From Flavobacterium haoranii (GTDB taxonomy: Bacteria; Bacteroidota; Bacteroidia; Flavobacteriales; Flavobacteriaceae): 64,000 nt of DNA. Positions 1-8,263 of this stretch are shown one piece after another (positions within the stretch are counted from its first letter, which is position 1; the number at the start of each line of letters is the position of its first letter). Made by a program: the position numbers and the translations under genes. Location: NCBI RefSeq assembly GCF_009363055.1, contig NZ_CP045292.1, positions 1,488,001 to 1,552,000 of the forward strand. Direction: 5' to 3'. A model generated the notes under the pieces. It had not been told where the DNA came from and searched no databases. It worked only from the letters and a program-made list of their open reading frames with translations.

Positions 1-174
1 AATCCGAAACACGAACGCTTGATGAAAGTGATGGATATGATTCGTAAAAAAACGGGCGAACGCAAAATACGATTGGGCAACCAAGATTTAGATCGAACAT
101 GGAAAATGAAACAAAATTTCTTATCTAAAAAATACACCACTAATCTCGACGATATATTAGAAGTAAAATGTTAA
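1..174 (+). CDS. umuC: DNA polymerase V subunit UmuC, C-terminal end (partial)
   Basis: Only the last 57 codons lie in the window; frame 1 is open from base 1 to the TAA at 172-174. The residues match the C-terminal tail of Y-family polymerase UmuC, with a run like QDLDRTWKMKQNFLSKKYTTN near the end, the conserved region that precedes the UmuC C-terminus. UmuC is the error-prone translesion polymerase of the SOS response. Its stop codon overlaps the ATG of umuD by 7 bases, so the two genes are translationally coupled. The order umuC then umuD is the reverse of the classical operon. The 5' part lies outside the window. Confidence 0.85.
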   Translation, partial: NPKHERLMKVMDMIRKKTGERKIRLGNQDLDRTWKMKQNFLSKKYTTNLDDILEVKC

Positions 175-602
175 AACCAAAAAACTTACAATTTTATCAA
201 CCCGATATTGAAAATTCATTATCAGCACCTTTTATTCCAAGCGGAATTAAAGCGGGATTTCCTTCGCCTGCTGGTGATTTTGATGAAAGTAAAATTAGTA
301 TCGATCAAATTGTAGTAAAAAATCAGGCGACTACTTTTTATGCAAAAGCCTCTGGAAATTCGATGGTGAATGCCGGAATAGATGATGGCGATATTTTAGT
401 AATTGACAGAAGTCTTGAACCTTCAAATTTTAAAATTGCGGTTTGTTATATTGACGGAGAATTTACTGTAAAACGCATTAAAATTGACAAGACAGGCACT
501 TATCTTCAACCTGAAAATGACGCTTATAATCCTATTAAAATTACAGAAGAAAACGAACTTATTATTTGGGGAATTGTAACTTATGTCATAAAAAAACTAT
601 AA
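168..602 (+). CDS. umuD: UmuD-like S24 family translesion-synthesis protease
   Basis: This 144-residue protein is the length of UmuD. The self-cleavage site is recognisable at Ala29-Gly30 (KAGFPSPAGD), the catalytic serine is Ser65 in GNSM, and the general-base lysine is Lys102 in TVKR. The Ser-Lys spacing of 37 residues equals that of E. coli UmuD. After RecA-stimulated autocleavage such proteins join UmuC to form polymerase V. There is no DNA-binding domain, so it is not LexA. It overlaps the end of umuC by 7 bases and is followed after 10 bases by an aminotransferase gene. Confidence 0.93.
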   Translation: MLKPKNLQFYQPDIENSLSAPFIPSGIKAGFPSPAGDFDESKISIDQIVVKNQATTFYAKASGNSMVNAGIDDGDILVIDRSLEPSNFKIAVCYIDGEFTVKRIKIDKTGTYLQPENDAYNPIKITEENELIIWGIVTYVIKKL

Positions 603-612
603 TATTGTTACC

Positions 613-1740
613 ATGTCGAAACTACCCAATATTACTACGAGCATATTTTCTGTGATGTCGCAATTAGCGAACCAACACGGTTCGATTAATTTATCACAAG
701 GATTTCCAAATTTTCCAGAAGATGAACGTTTGTTGCAAATTTCAGAACGTATTCTTCGAGAAAATATTCATCAATATACACCTATGGCGGGTTTGCCTTT
801 GTTATTGGAAAAAATTGCTTTACAAACTCAAAAACAATACAATAGAAAAGTTGATATTACCTCTGAAATATTAATAACTGCTGGCGCGACTCAAGGCATC
901 TTTACAGCAATCAATACCTTTGTAAATCAGGGAGATGAAGTTGTTATTTTGGATCCAAGTTATGATAGTTATGAACCTTCTGTTTTAGTTGCTGGCGGAA
1001 AACCTGTTCGTGTTTCATTAAACGATGATTACACCCCAAATTTCAACCGAATTGAAAGTACTATTACATCAAAAACCAAAATGATTGTCGTAAATAATCC
1101 GCATAATCCGGCTGGTAGAATTTGGACAGAACAAGATTTTGAAGCTTTAGAAACCATCCTTGAAAAACATCCTCAAATTTTAGTTCTAGGCGATGAAGTG
1201 TACGAATACATTACGTTTACACAACCACATATTTCATTTAATACTCGTGAAATATTAAAACATAGAACGATTATTGCTTCTTCTTTTGGAAAATCGTTGC
1301 ATGTTACAGGTTGGAAAGTCGGCTATTTAATTGCACCTGAAAATTTAATGTATGAAATGAAAAAAGTACACCAATTTTTAGTATTCAGTGTGAATAGTTT
1401 TTCCCAATATGCAATTGCAGAATATTTAGAAGTTGTAGATTTTAGTGAAGTATCGAAAATGTACCAACAAAAAAGAGATTTATTTCAAAACCTACTAAAA
1501 GACAGTCGGTTTGAACTAATGCCTTGTGATGGAACGTATTTTCAGGTAGTAAATTACAATGCGATTTCAAAAGAAAATGATGTCGATTTTGCAAAAAAAC
1601 TAATAACCGAACACGGTGTAGCAGCTATTCCAATCTCTGTTTTTTATGAAGATGCTACCGACAAACACATGTTGCGATTTTGTTTCGCTAAAACAGATGA
1701 AACATTGATTGCTGCTGCTGAAAAGTTGTGTGGGATTTAA
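613..1740 (+). CDS. PLP-dependent methionine aminotransferase (class I/II fold)
   Basis: The 375-residue protein is a fold-type I aminotransferase of the YbdL/kynurenine aminotransferase-like group. Visible landmarks are the N-terminal LSQGFPNF motif, the YTPMAGLPLL region, NNPHNPAGR that contacts the cofactor, and SFGKSLHVTGWK, which carries the PLP-binding Lys227. Relatives transaminate methionine and aromatic amino acids with 2-oxo acids in the cytosol, often as part of methionine salvage. It starts 10 bases after umuD, but a shared function with SOS repair is unlikely. Exact substrate preference cannot be read from the sequence. Confidence 0.88.
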   Translation: MSKLPNITTSIFSVMSQLANQHGSINLSQGFPNFPEDERLLQISERILRENIHQYTPMAGLPLLLEKIALQTQKQYNRKVDITSEILITAGATQGIFTAINTFVNQGDEVVILDPSYDSYEPSVLVAGGKPVRVSLNDDYTPNFNRIESTITSKTKMIVVNNPHNPAGRIWTEQDFEALETILEKHPQILVLGDEVYEYITFTQPHISFNTREILKHRTIIASSFGKSLHVTGWKVGYLIAPENLMYEMKKVHQFLVFSVNSFSQYAIAEYLEVVDFSEVSKMYQQKRDLFQNLLKDSRFELMPCDGTYFQVVNYNAISKENDVDFAKKLITEHGVAAIPISVFYEDATDKHMLRFCFAKTDETLIAAAEKLCGI

Positions 1741-1780
1741 TTTTTACCGCAAACTAAGTTTGCTCCTCTTAATATCAAAT

Positions 1781-1795
1781 GCTCGAAGTGACAAC
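1781..1795. repeat. Fragment of dispersed intergenic repeat (GTCACTTCGAGC type)
   Basis: The bases GCTCGAAGTGACAAC are the reverse complement of the GTCACTTCGAGC core seen at 8177 and 16132. It sits between the convergent ends of the aminotransferase and nucleosidase genes and touches the nucleosidase stop codon. Confidence 0.5.
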
Positions 1796-2355
1796 TAACT
1801 TAAATTATTTTCAATTGCTTCAATTGCCGATAGAAAATCAATTTCTTTTACGTGTTCGAAAAAGTCAATTTCAGTTTCATACGGTAGGTAATCGGAAATA
1901 ACACGTACAATAAAATCTTGTGGCTGTTTTAAATACATAAAGGTGTAATCTTCCATATTGACTACTGTTTTTTGCGCTAAATTTGTAGTTCGTACAAATT
2001 TATCTGAAGTCAATGACGATAAACAAGGTAAGTTCAATTTTGGTTGAACTTTAATAGGTTTTCCATTTTCAAATAATCCGCCTTCATAACCATATAAAGA
2101 AGCAGTTGTAATTTCAATTGGTTTACCAAAACTTAATTCGCTTGGCATTTCAGATTCTTTTCCAACAATAGTCGCAAATCCTAATAAAACCGTACAATCC
2201 CCTTTTGGTAAATGCATCATTGTTTTTGCTGTAGCTTCTCTTCCTATTTTAGAAATTACTATTTGATAATCGTGTTTTTTGTTTAAAATTCTCCCAATGG
2301 CACTTAAAACTTTCTCTTTTTCAATTTCCATTGGAGTTATGATGTTTATTTTCAT
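1795..2355 (-). CDS. Divergent nucleosidase/phosphorylase-fold protein (MTA/SAH nucleosidase-like)
   Basis: This 186-residue protein resembles methylthioadenosine/S-adenosylhomocysteine or futalosine nucleosidases. It has an N-terminal PMEIEKEKV (compare AMEQE), an IGREATAKT segment where the family has IGKVNAA, a VVNMEDYTFMY segment at the purine-contacting ME motif, and VRVISDYLPYE containing the ISD aspartate. It is shorter than typical MTAN (about 230 residues) and the glycine-rich TGSAGG region is weak. It may hydrolyse a purine nucleoside, or it may be a non-catalytic relative. It stands alone, convergent with the aminotransferase gene. A role in methionine salvage next to a methionine aminotransferase is attractive but only inferred. 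Confidence 0.55.
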   Translation of the reverse strand: MKINIITPMEIEKEKVLSAIGRILNKKHDYQIVISKIGREATAKTMMHLPKGDCTVLLGFATIVGKESEMPSELSFGKPIEITTASLYGYEGGLFENGKPIKVQPKLNLPCLSSLTSDKFVRTTNLAQKTVVNMEDYTFMYLKQPQDFIVRVISDYLPYETEIDFFEHVKEIDFLSAIEAIENNLS

Positions 2356-2516
2356 TAATAAATTTTTTGCAAAAATAAGATTCTTAAATAATTGGTAATT
2401 TTTACACTAACTTTTTATGCCAAAATATATTTTACTATATTGTCTATTGTTAACAAATTTAACTTGAATAAACCATAAATAATTGTATTTTTACCATCCA
2501 AAATTCAAATCGCAAA

Positions 2517-3281
2517 ATGGGTAAAATAATCGCAATTGCTAATCAAAAAGGTGGTGTAGGAAAAACTACAACTTCAGTTAATCTTGCAGCGTCTTTAGGC
2601 GTTTTAGAGAAAAAAGTCTTACTAATTGATGCTGATCCACAGGCTAATGCAAGCTCTGGTTTAGGTATTGATGTTGAAACTATTGATATTGGAACATACC
2701 AAGTTCTAGAACATAGCAACACACCCGATGAAGCAACAATTGGTTGTTCTGCTCCTAATGTAAAGATTATTCCTGCACATATCGATTTAGTCGCTATCGA
2801 AATTGAATTAGTCGATAAAGAAAATCGTGAATACATGCTTAAACAAGCATTAGAATCGGTTAAAGATAAATACGATTACATCATTATCGATTGCGCTCCA
2901 TCATTAGGATTATTAACATTAAATGCCTTAACAGCTGCTGATAGTGTTATTATCCCAATTCAATGTGAATATTTTGCGTTAGAAGGATTAGGAAAATTAT
3001 TAAACACCATTAAAAGTGTACAAAAAATTCACAATCCTGAATTAGATATTGAAGGTTTATTATTAACGATGTACGATTCTCGTTTACGTTTATCAAACCA
3101 AGTAGTTGAAGAAGTTCAAAAACACTTTAACAACATGGTATTTGAAACGGTAATTCAAAGAAATATTAAATTAAGTGAAGCACCAAGTTTTGGAGAAAGT
3201 ATCATTAATTATGATGCAACTAGTAAAGGTGCAAGTAATTACTTAAATTTAGCAGAAGAAATTATTAAGAAAAATAAATAA
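2517..3281 (+). CDS. parA: Chromosome partitioning ATPase ParA (Soj)
   Basis: The 254-residue protein begins with the deviant Walker A motif QKGGVGKTT (residues 10-18, signature Lys11 and Lys16), followed by LIDADPQANAS and IIDCAPSLG, the Walker A' and B motifs of ParA/MinD ATPases. It has no N-terminal helix-turn-helix, which is typical of chromosomal Soj-type ParA. It binds DNA non-specifically as an ATP dimer and moves ParB-parS complexes during segregation. parB follows 5 bases after its stop, then DUF5683, dapB and lepB, a gene order familiar in Flavobacteria. The upstream 160 bases are AT-rich with no clear -7 box. Confidence 0.96.
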   Translation: MGKIIAIANQKGGVGKTTTSVNLAASLGVLEKKVLLIDADPQANASSGLGIDVETIDIGTYQVLEHSNTPDEATIGCSAPNVKIIPAHIDLVAIEIELVDKENREYMLKQALESVKDKYDYIIIDCAPSLGLLTLNALTAADSVIIPIQCEYFALEGLGKLLNTIKSVQKIHNPELDIEGLLLTMYDSRLRLSNQVVEEVQKHFNNMVFETVIQRNIKLSEAPSFGESIINYDATSKGASNYLNLAEEIIKKNK

Positions 3282-3286
3282 TACGA

Positions 3287-4183
3287 ATGGCGAAAGCAGT
3301 TAAAAAACAAGCATTAGGTAGAGGTTTATCGGCACTTTTGAAAGATCCATCAAACGATATTAAATCGGTGGAAGACAAAGGAGCTGAACAAGTTGTTGGT
3401 AATATTATTGAGCTTGAATTAAATGCAATTGAGGTAAATCCATTTCAACCGAGATCTAATTTTAACGAAGAAACGCTTAATGAGTTAGCAAAATCTATTA
3501 AAGAATTAGGTGTTATTCAACCTATTACTGTTAGAAAACTTGATTTTAACAAATACCAATTAATTTCTGGAGAACGTCGTTTACGTGCTTCAAAATTAGC
3601 TGGCTTAGAAACTATTCCTGCATACATTCGTTTGGCTAACGATAATGAATCGTTAGTAATGGCATTAGTTGAGAACATTCAACGCCACGATTTAGACCCT
3701 ATTGAGGTGGCAATTTCTTATCAAAGATTAATCGATGAAATTAGCTTAACACAAGAAGAATTAAGTGAAAGAGTTGGAAAAAAACGTTCAACAATAACCA
3801 ATTATTTACGTCTTTTAAAATTAGACCCAATTATCCAAACAGGAATGAGAGATGGTTTTATCTCTATGGGGCATGGTCGAGCTTTAATTAATATTGATGA
3901 TGCCGATGCGCAAAGTGATATTTACCATAAAGTAGTTACACAAAACTTATCGGTAAGAGAAACTGAAGCTTTAGTAAAAAAATATCACGATAGTTTAAAA
4001 CCAAAATCAGCTCAAACTAGTTCTAAATCTTTCGAATTAGATGAAGAAAACAAGAAAACATTTAATAACTTTTTTGGTGCTAAAGTAGATGTAAAAATTG
4101 CTTCAAACGGTAAAGGAAAAATCACAATTCCATTTCATTCTGAAGAAGACTTTAACCGAATTTTGAAATTAATCAACAATTAG
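3287..4183 (+). CDS. parB: Chromosome partitioning protein ParB (Spo0J/Noc family)
   Basis: The 298-residue protein has the ParB N-terminal CTPase domain with NPFQPR and the SGERRLRASKLAG motif (around residues 90-110), a central helix-turn-helix region (LTQEELSERVGKKRSTITNYLRLLKL), and a short C-terminal dimerisation domain. The N-terminus KKQALGRGLSALL is the usual ParA-interacting start. It binds parS sites near the origin and spreads as a CTP-dependent clamp. No parS site was recognised in the window. The stop overlaps the GTG start of the next gene by one base, so the two are probably co-translated. Confidence 0.96.
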   Translation: MAKAVKKQALGRGLSALLKDPSNDIKSVEDKGAEQVVGNIIELELNAIEVNPFQPRSNFNEETLNELAKSIKELGVIQPITVRKLDFNKYQLISGERRLRASKLAGLETIPAYIRLANDNESLVMALVENIQRHDLDPIEVAISYQRLIDEISLTQEELSERVGKKRSTITNYLRLLKLDPIIQTGMRDGFISMGHGRALINIDDADAQSDIYHKVVTQNLSVRETEALVKKYHDSLKPKSAQTSSKSFELDEENKKTFNNFFGAKVDVKIASNGKGKITIPFHSEEDFNRILKLINN

Positions 4184-4740
4184 TGAGAATCAGTTGTAAA
4201 ATACTTGTACTGTTTTTATTTTGGAGTTTTTCTTCATTAGCTCAAGAAGAGTTAAAAATTGAAGTAAAAGATACAATTAAAACAACCATTAATCCGTTAG
4301 CACCAGCTAAAGCAGCGTTTTACTCAGCTGTTATTCCTGGTTTAGGACAAGCGTACAATAAAAAATATTGGAAAATTCCGCTGGTTTACATTGGTATGGG
4401 AGCTGGTATTTATTATTATACTTGGAATAACAAAAAATATCACGAATACCGTGATGAATATAAAAGAAGATTAGCAGGAACTGATGATCCTAATCATCCA
4501 ATATATAGTGGTTTAGATAACGACAGACTACTTAACGCCCAAAAGTTTCACCAAAGAAATAGAGATTTATCTGCTTTAATTACAGCAGGTATTTACATTT
4601 TAAATATTGTAGATGCCAATGTTGACGCACATTTAATGCAGTTCAATGTAAACGAAAATCTTTCTGTTGCACCAAACATCAATCAAAATGAGATTGATTA
4701 TAAATTCAACACTGGGCTAAAACTAACTTACAATTTTTAA
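4183..4740 (+). CDS. DUF5683 domain membrane protein
   Basis: The 185-residue protein starts with GTG overlapping the parB stop codon. It has a signal peptide (residues 1-20, ending LAQ), then a segment ALAPAKAAFYSAVIPGLGQAYNKKYWKIP and a membrane segment around residues 60-80 (LVYIGMGAGIYYYTW). The PGLGQAYNKKYWK motif is the hallmark of DUF5683, which in Bacteroidota usually sits directly after parB. Its function is unknown; the position suggests a conserved cell-envelope role, perhaps linked to cell-cycle genes, but this is inference. Confidence 0.8.
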   Translation: MRISCKILVLFLFWSFSSLAQEELKIEVKDTIKTTINPLAPAKAAFYSAVIPGLGQAYNKKYWKIPLVYIGMGAGIYYYTWNNKKYHEYRDEYKRRLAGTDDPNHPIYSGLDNDRLLNAQKFHQRNRDLSALITAGIYILNIVDANVDAHLMQFNVNENLSVAPNINQNEIDYKFNTGLKLTYNF

Positions 4741-4784
4741 CATTTCATTAGCTAACAAATAAAAGAAATCATCATCTAACAAGA

Positions 4785-5495
4785 ATGAAAATAGCATTAT
4801 TAGGATACGGGAAAATGGGAAAAGTTATCGAAAGAATAGCTTTAGAAAGAGGTCATGAAATTGTTCTAAGAAAAGGAAGTCAAGATTCATTTGATGGTTT
4901 AGAAAATGCTGATGTTGCTATCGATTTTAGTGTTCCATCTAGTGCTGTTTTAAATATTTCAACTTGTTTTAATAGCGGTGTTCCTGTAATTTGCGGAACA
5001 ACAGGCTGGTTAGAACACTATGATGAAATGGTTGCTTTATGCAATGAAAAGAATGAAAGCTTTATTTACGGTTCTAATTTTAGTTTAGGTGTGAATATCT
5101 TTTTTGAATTGAATGAATATTTAGCAAAAATGATGGCAAACTTGAAGCAATACAACGTTTCAATGGAAGAAATTCATCACACTCAAAAACTAGATGCACC
5201 AAGCGGAACAGCAATTTCATTAGCAAACGGAATAATTAAAAACACTTCGTATGAAAATTGGACCTTAGATGATGCTAAAGGTCACGAAATTCATATTGAA
5301 GCTAAAAGAATAGAAAATATTCCTGGAACGCACAGCATTTTTTATGATAGCAACGTAGATCAAATTGAAATTAAACACACTGCACATTCACGCGAGGGTT
5401 TTGCTTTAGGAGCAGTAGTTGCTGCCGAATGGATTATAGGAAAAAAAGGCGTTTTTACAATGAAAGACGTACTTTTTTCAGAAAATAGAGAATAG
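4785..5495 (+). CDS. dapB: 4-hydroxy-tetrahydrodipicolinate reductase DapB
   Basis: The 236-residue enzyme reduces the dehydrated DapA product with NAD(P)H in the lysine/diaminopimelate pathway. It has the GYGKMGK Rossmann motif at residues 7-13, CGTTGW around residue 70, and the catalytic HHTQKLDAPSGTA segment. It is shorter than the E. coli enzyme (273), as usual for Bacteroidota. It lies between the parAB-DUF5683 group and lepB on the same strand, with 44 bases upstream of its ATG. Confidence 0.95.
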   Translation: MKIALLGYGKMGKVIERIALERGHEIVLRKGSQDSFDGLENADVAIDFSVPSSAVLNISTCFNSGVPVICGTTGWLEHYDEMVALCNEKNESFIYGSNFSLGVNIFFELNEYLAKMMANLKQYNVSMEEIHHTQKLDAPSGTAISLANGIIKNTSYENWTLDDAKGHEIHIEAKRIENIPGTHSIFYDSNVDQIEIKHTAHSREGFALGAVVAAEWIIGKKGVFTMKDVLFSENRE

Positions 5496-5512
5496 AATAT
5501 AGAAAAAAGACA
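5472..5512. repeat. Left inverted-repeat flank of the four-helix-bundle gene
   Basis: The purine-rich string around GAAAATAGAGAATAGAATA lies just before the four-helix-bundle gene and overlaps the dapB 3' end. Its imperfect inverted copy (TATTTTCTATTCTCTATAT) is found just after the gene at 5878-5907. The pair brackets the gene like the ends of a small cassette. Confidence 0.45.
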
Positions 5513-5513
5513 A

Positions 5514-5876
5514 TTGATGAATGGCAAAAGACATAATTATAAAAATTTGAAAATCTGGCAATTTGGCTTAGAAATCGCCAATGATGTTTCAGATGTTTTA
5601 ATTAATTTCCCCATTCATGAAAGATATGATTTAAGTTCTCAAATAAGTAGATGTTCAATTTCAATTCCAAGTAAAATTGCTGAAGGTTCTTCAAGAACAG
5701 ATAAATCATTCAGCCATTTTTTAGATATTTCACTTGGCTCATCATTTGAATTGATTACACAACTACATATAGCAAAATACAGAAAGTATATTACGGAAGA
5801 AAAATTTAATACATTAGAAATTAAAATTGAAGAATTTCAAAGAATGACAATGAGTTTTCAAAACGGACTTAATTAA
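5514..5876 (+). CDS. Four-helix-bundle protein (S23 / 23S rRNA intervening-sequence protein family)
   Basis: This 120-residue protein has the family's features: N-terminal HNYKNLKIWQFG, then YDLSSQISRCSISIPSKIAEGSSR (residues about 40-63) and a FLDISLGSSFELITQL helix. The family is named after ORFs found inside rRNA intervening sequences, but most members are scattered free-standing genes in Bacteroidota; the structure is a pentameric helical bundle of unknown role. The ATG at 5517 is an equally possible start. The gene splits dapB from lepB and is bracketed by imperfect inverted repeats, which suggests it was inserted as a mobile cassette. No rRNA sequence surrounds it. Confidence 0.85.
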   Translation: MMNGKRHNYKNLKIWQFGLEIANDVSDVLINFPIHERYDLSSQISRCSISIPSKIAEGSSRTDKSFSHFLDISLGSSFELITQLHIAKYRKYITEEKFNTLEIKIEEFQRMTMSFQNGLN

Positions 5877-5877
5877 G

Positions 5878-5907
5878 TCTATTTTCTATTCTCTATATTC
5901 TTTGTTC
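5878..5907. repeat. Right inverted-repeat flank of the four-helix-bundle gene
   Basis: The string CTATTTTCTATTCTCTATAT is an imperfect reverse complement of the flank at 5472-5512. It could also form a hairpin with it in a transcript covering the whole gene. Confidence 0.45.
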
Positions 5908-5922
5908 TTAAAATAAAAAATT

Positions 5923-7473
5923 ATGGAAACATCAAGTTGGATTTTATTTATACTACTAGTTCAAGTTATTCACGGATTAGGAACTTGGAAACTATATATA
6001 AAAGCTGGTAGAAAAGCTTGGGAAGCATTCGTTCCTATTTACAATGCAATAGTTTTAATGAAAATTATTAATCGCCCTTCTTGGTGGACATTTTTACTTT
6101 TCGTTCCTATTATAAACTTGTTTATGTTTCCAATTGTTTGGATTGAAACACTGAGAACTTTTGGTAAAAAATCTACTTTAGATATGATTCTTGGAATCGT
6201 AACTTTTGGATTTTATATCGCTTATGTAAATTACACACAAGAAGTAACTTATTTTGCTGATCGCGATTTAAAAGCACCAACAAAAGCTATGGATACTGTA
6301 GGCTCAATTGCGTTTGCAATTATTGTAGCAACTTTTGTTCACACCTATTTTATTCAGCCATTTACAATTCCAACATCTTCATTAGAAAAATCTTTACTTG
6401 TTGGAGACTTCTTATTTGTAAGTAAATTTCATTACGGTGCTAGAACACCAATGACTGCAGTTGCAGCACCAATGGTTCATGATACGTTACCAATTGTTCA
6501 TACAAAATCGTATACAAAATGGCCACAATTGCCTTATTTTAGATTTCCTGGGTTTCAACAAATAGAACGCAATGATATTGTTGTTTTTAACTGGCCAGTA
6601 GACACTGTTTACAAATTTTTTGACCGCTCTGGAAGAAGAGCTGACAAACCTATTGACAAAAAATCAAATTATGTTAAAAGATGTGTAGGTGTTGCTGGAG
6701 ATGAAATTCAAATTAAAGAAGGAATTTTGTATGTAAACGGTCAAGTATTACAATTACCAGAAAGAGCAAAACCACAGTTTTCTTATAAAATTGCTATTGA
6801 TGGTAAAACTCCAATTAACTTTGAATATCTTTTAAAAGAGTTGAATATTACTGATCCTGCTTATCAAGTTTCTCAAGATACCATTTTATTTAGAGCGCTT
6901 CCAGATGAAAGTGTTGCACGATTGAAAAATGTTCCAGGAATTACAAATGTTATCCGTATTGTGTCTCACGATGTTGAAAAAGGAATTTTTCCTCATACAA
7001 AAAATTGGAACGTAGACAATTTAGGTCCAATTTACATTCCACAAGAAGGAAAAACAGTTGAATTAAATGCTGAAACTTTACCTTTTTATAAAAATATAAT
7101 TACAGACTACGAACACAACAAACTAGAAGTAAACGGTAATGAAATTAGAATAAATGGTAAAGTAGTTACAAGCTATACTTTTAAACAAAACTATTATTGG
7201 ATGATGGGTGATAATCGTCACAATTCTGAGGATTCTCGTTATTGGGGTTATGTGCCTGAAGATCATATTGTAGGAAAACCAATATTCATTTGGATGAGTA
7301 TTGACGGTATAAACAACGGATTAAGTAACTGGAAAATTAGATGGGACCGATTATTCACAACAGTTTCAGGTGAAGGTCAGCCTAAATCATATTTTAAATA
7401 CTTCTTAGTATTATTAGCACTTTATTTCGTTGGTGAATATTTTTGGAAGAAAAAGAAGAAAGAAAATGCGTAA
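5923..7473 (+). CDS. lepB: Signal peptidase I (long Bacteroidota type with DUF5684 N-terminus)
   Basis: The 516-residue protein joins an N-terminal membrane domain (DUF5684-like, several hydrophobic helices in residues 1-110) to an S26 signal peptidase domain. The catalytic serine is probably Ser153 in IPTSSLEKSL, aligned with PSGSM of E. coli, and the catalytic lysine Lys252 in NYVKRCVG. The GDNRHNSEDSRYWGYV box is present near residue 428. A C-terminal hydrophobic segment precedes a basic tail. It removes signal peptides from secreted pre-proteins at the inner membrane. The length is normal for Flavobacteria. It follows the dapB region and precedes the WbqC gene. Confidence 0.94.
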   Translation: METSSWILFILLVQVIHGLGTWKLYIKAGRKAWEAFVPIYNAIVLMKIINRPSWWTFLLFVPIINLFMFPIVWIETLRTFGKKSTLDMILGIVTFGFYIAYVNYTQEVTYFADRDLKAPTKAMDTVGSIAFAIIVATFVHTYFIQPFTIPTSSLEKSLLVGDFLFVSKFHYGARTPMTAVAAPMVHDTLPIVHTKSYTKWPQLPYFRFPGFQQIERNDIVVFNWPVDTVYKFFDRSGRRADKPIDKKSNYVKRCVGVAGDEIQIKEGILYVNGQVLQLPERAKPQFSYKIAIDGKTPINFEYLLKELNITDPAYQVSQDTILFRALPDESVARLKNVPGITNVIRIVSHDVEKGIFPHTKNWNVDNLGPIYIPQEGKTVELNAETLPFYKNIITDYEHNKLEVNGNEIRINGKVVTSYTFKQNYYWMMGDNRHNSEDSRYWGYVPEDHIVGKPIFIWMSIDGINNGLSNWKIRWDRLFTTVSGEGQPKSYFKYFLVLLALYFVGEYFWKKKKKENA

Positions 7474-7489
7474 TAAATTGAATTATAAA

Positions 7490-7553
7490 TTATGAGTTAT
7501 GAATTTTATTTTTGAATATTAAATTTATAACTCATAACTTAAAACTCATAACT
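7490..7553. repeat. Inverted/direct repeat cluster of AACTCATAA units
   Basis: TTATGAGTTAT at 7490-7500 pairs exactly with ATAACTCATAA at 7527-7537, and a third copy AAAACTCATAAC follows at 7541-7552. It lies between lepB and the WbqC gene and could act as a weak transcription terminator for lepB, although no clean T-tract follows. Confidence 0.5.
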
Positions 7554-7558
7554 TTAAC

Positions 7559-8170
7559 ATGAACATAATCCTTCATCCAACATATTTCCCATCAATTAGC
7601 CATTATGTGGCTATGATTCAAGCTCAAGAAATTACTTTTGAAGTAGAGGATAATTTCCAAAAGCAAACGAATAGAAACAGAATGTACATTCATAGTCCAA
7701 ATGGATTACAAATGTTAAACATTCCTATAAAACACACTAAAGATAAACATCAAAAATTTAAAGATATAAAAATTGAAAATGATTTTAATTGGCAAAAAAA
7801 TCATTTCAAATCTTTAGAAGCTGCCTATAGAACTTCTCCTTTTTTCGAATATTTTGAAGACGATATTCGTCCTATTTTTGAAAAAAAACAGGATTTTATG
7901 ATGGACTTAAATTTTGAAATTTTTGAAATTGTAAATAATTGTTTAGGAGTTGATTTACCTTTTTTAAAAACCGAAGAATATTTTCATGAAATAATTGACA
8001 AAACAGATTTTCGATATTTAACAAACGGTAAGAAAGATTTGTTTCAAAATGAAGAATACACACAGGTTTTTGAAGAAAAAAATGGTTTTATCCCTAATTT
8101 AAGTATTCTTGATTTACTTTTTAACGAAGGTAGATATGCTGTTGATTACTTGAAAAATCAGAAGCTATAA
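7559..8170 (+). CDS. WbqC family protein
   Basis: The 203-residue protein starts with the family-typical LHPTYFPSISHYVAMIQAQEITFEVEDNFQKQT region and contains NRMYIHSPNG and FKSLEAAYRTSPFFEYFED, both hallmark WbqC motifs. WbqC-like proteins occur in O-antigen and other glycan clusters elsewhere but in Flavobacteria lie next to lepB; their activity is unknown. It is the last gene of the plus-strand run that starts at parA. Confidence 0.85.
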   Translation: MNIILHPTYFPSISHYVAMIQAQEITFEVEDNFQKQTNRNRMYIHSPNGLQMLNIPIKHTKDKHQKFKDIKIENDFNWQKNHFKSLEAAYRTSPFFEYFEDDIRPIFEKKQDFMMDLNFEIFEIVNNCLGVDLPFLKTEEYFHEIIDKTDFRYLTNGKKDLFQNEEYTQVFEEKNGFIPNLSILDLLFNEGRYAVDYLKNQKL

Positions 8171-8176
8171 ATTATA

Positions 8177-8220
8177 CGTCACTTCGAGTGTTTCGATTTA
8201 TCGGAATGTATCGAGAAGTA
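8177..8220. repeat. Dispersed intergenic repeat (GTCACTTCGAGTG...TATCGAGAAGT type)
   Basis: CGTCACTTCGAGTG at 8177-8190 is followed by TATCGAGAAGT at 8209-8219. The same pair of blocks recurs at 16132 and, in palindromic form, at 25559 and 30831. It sits between convergent genes. Confidence 0.6.
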
Positions 8221-8263
8221 ATTTTAATTTCTCAAGATGATTTACAACACTAACTGAAAAAAA

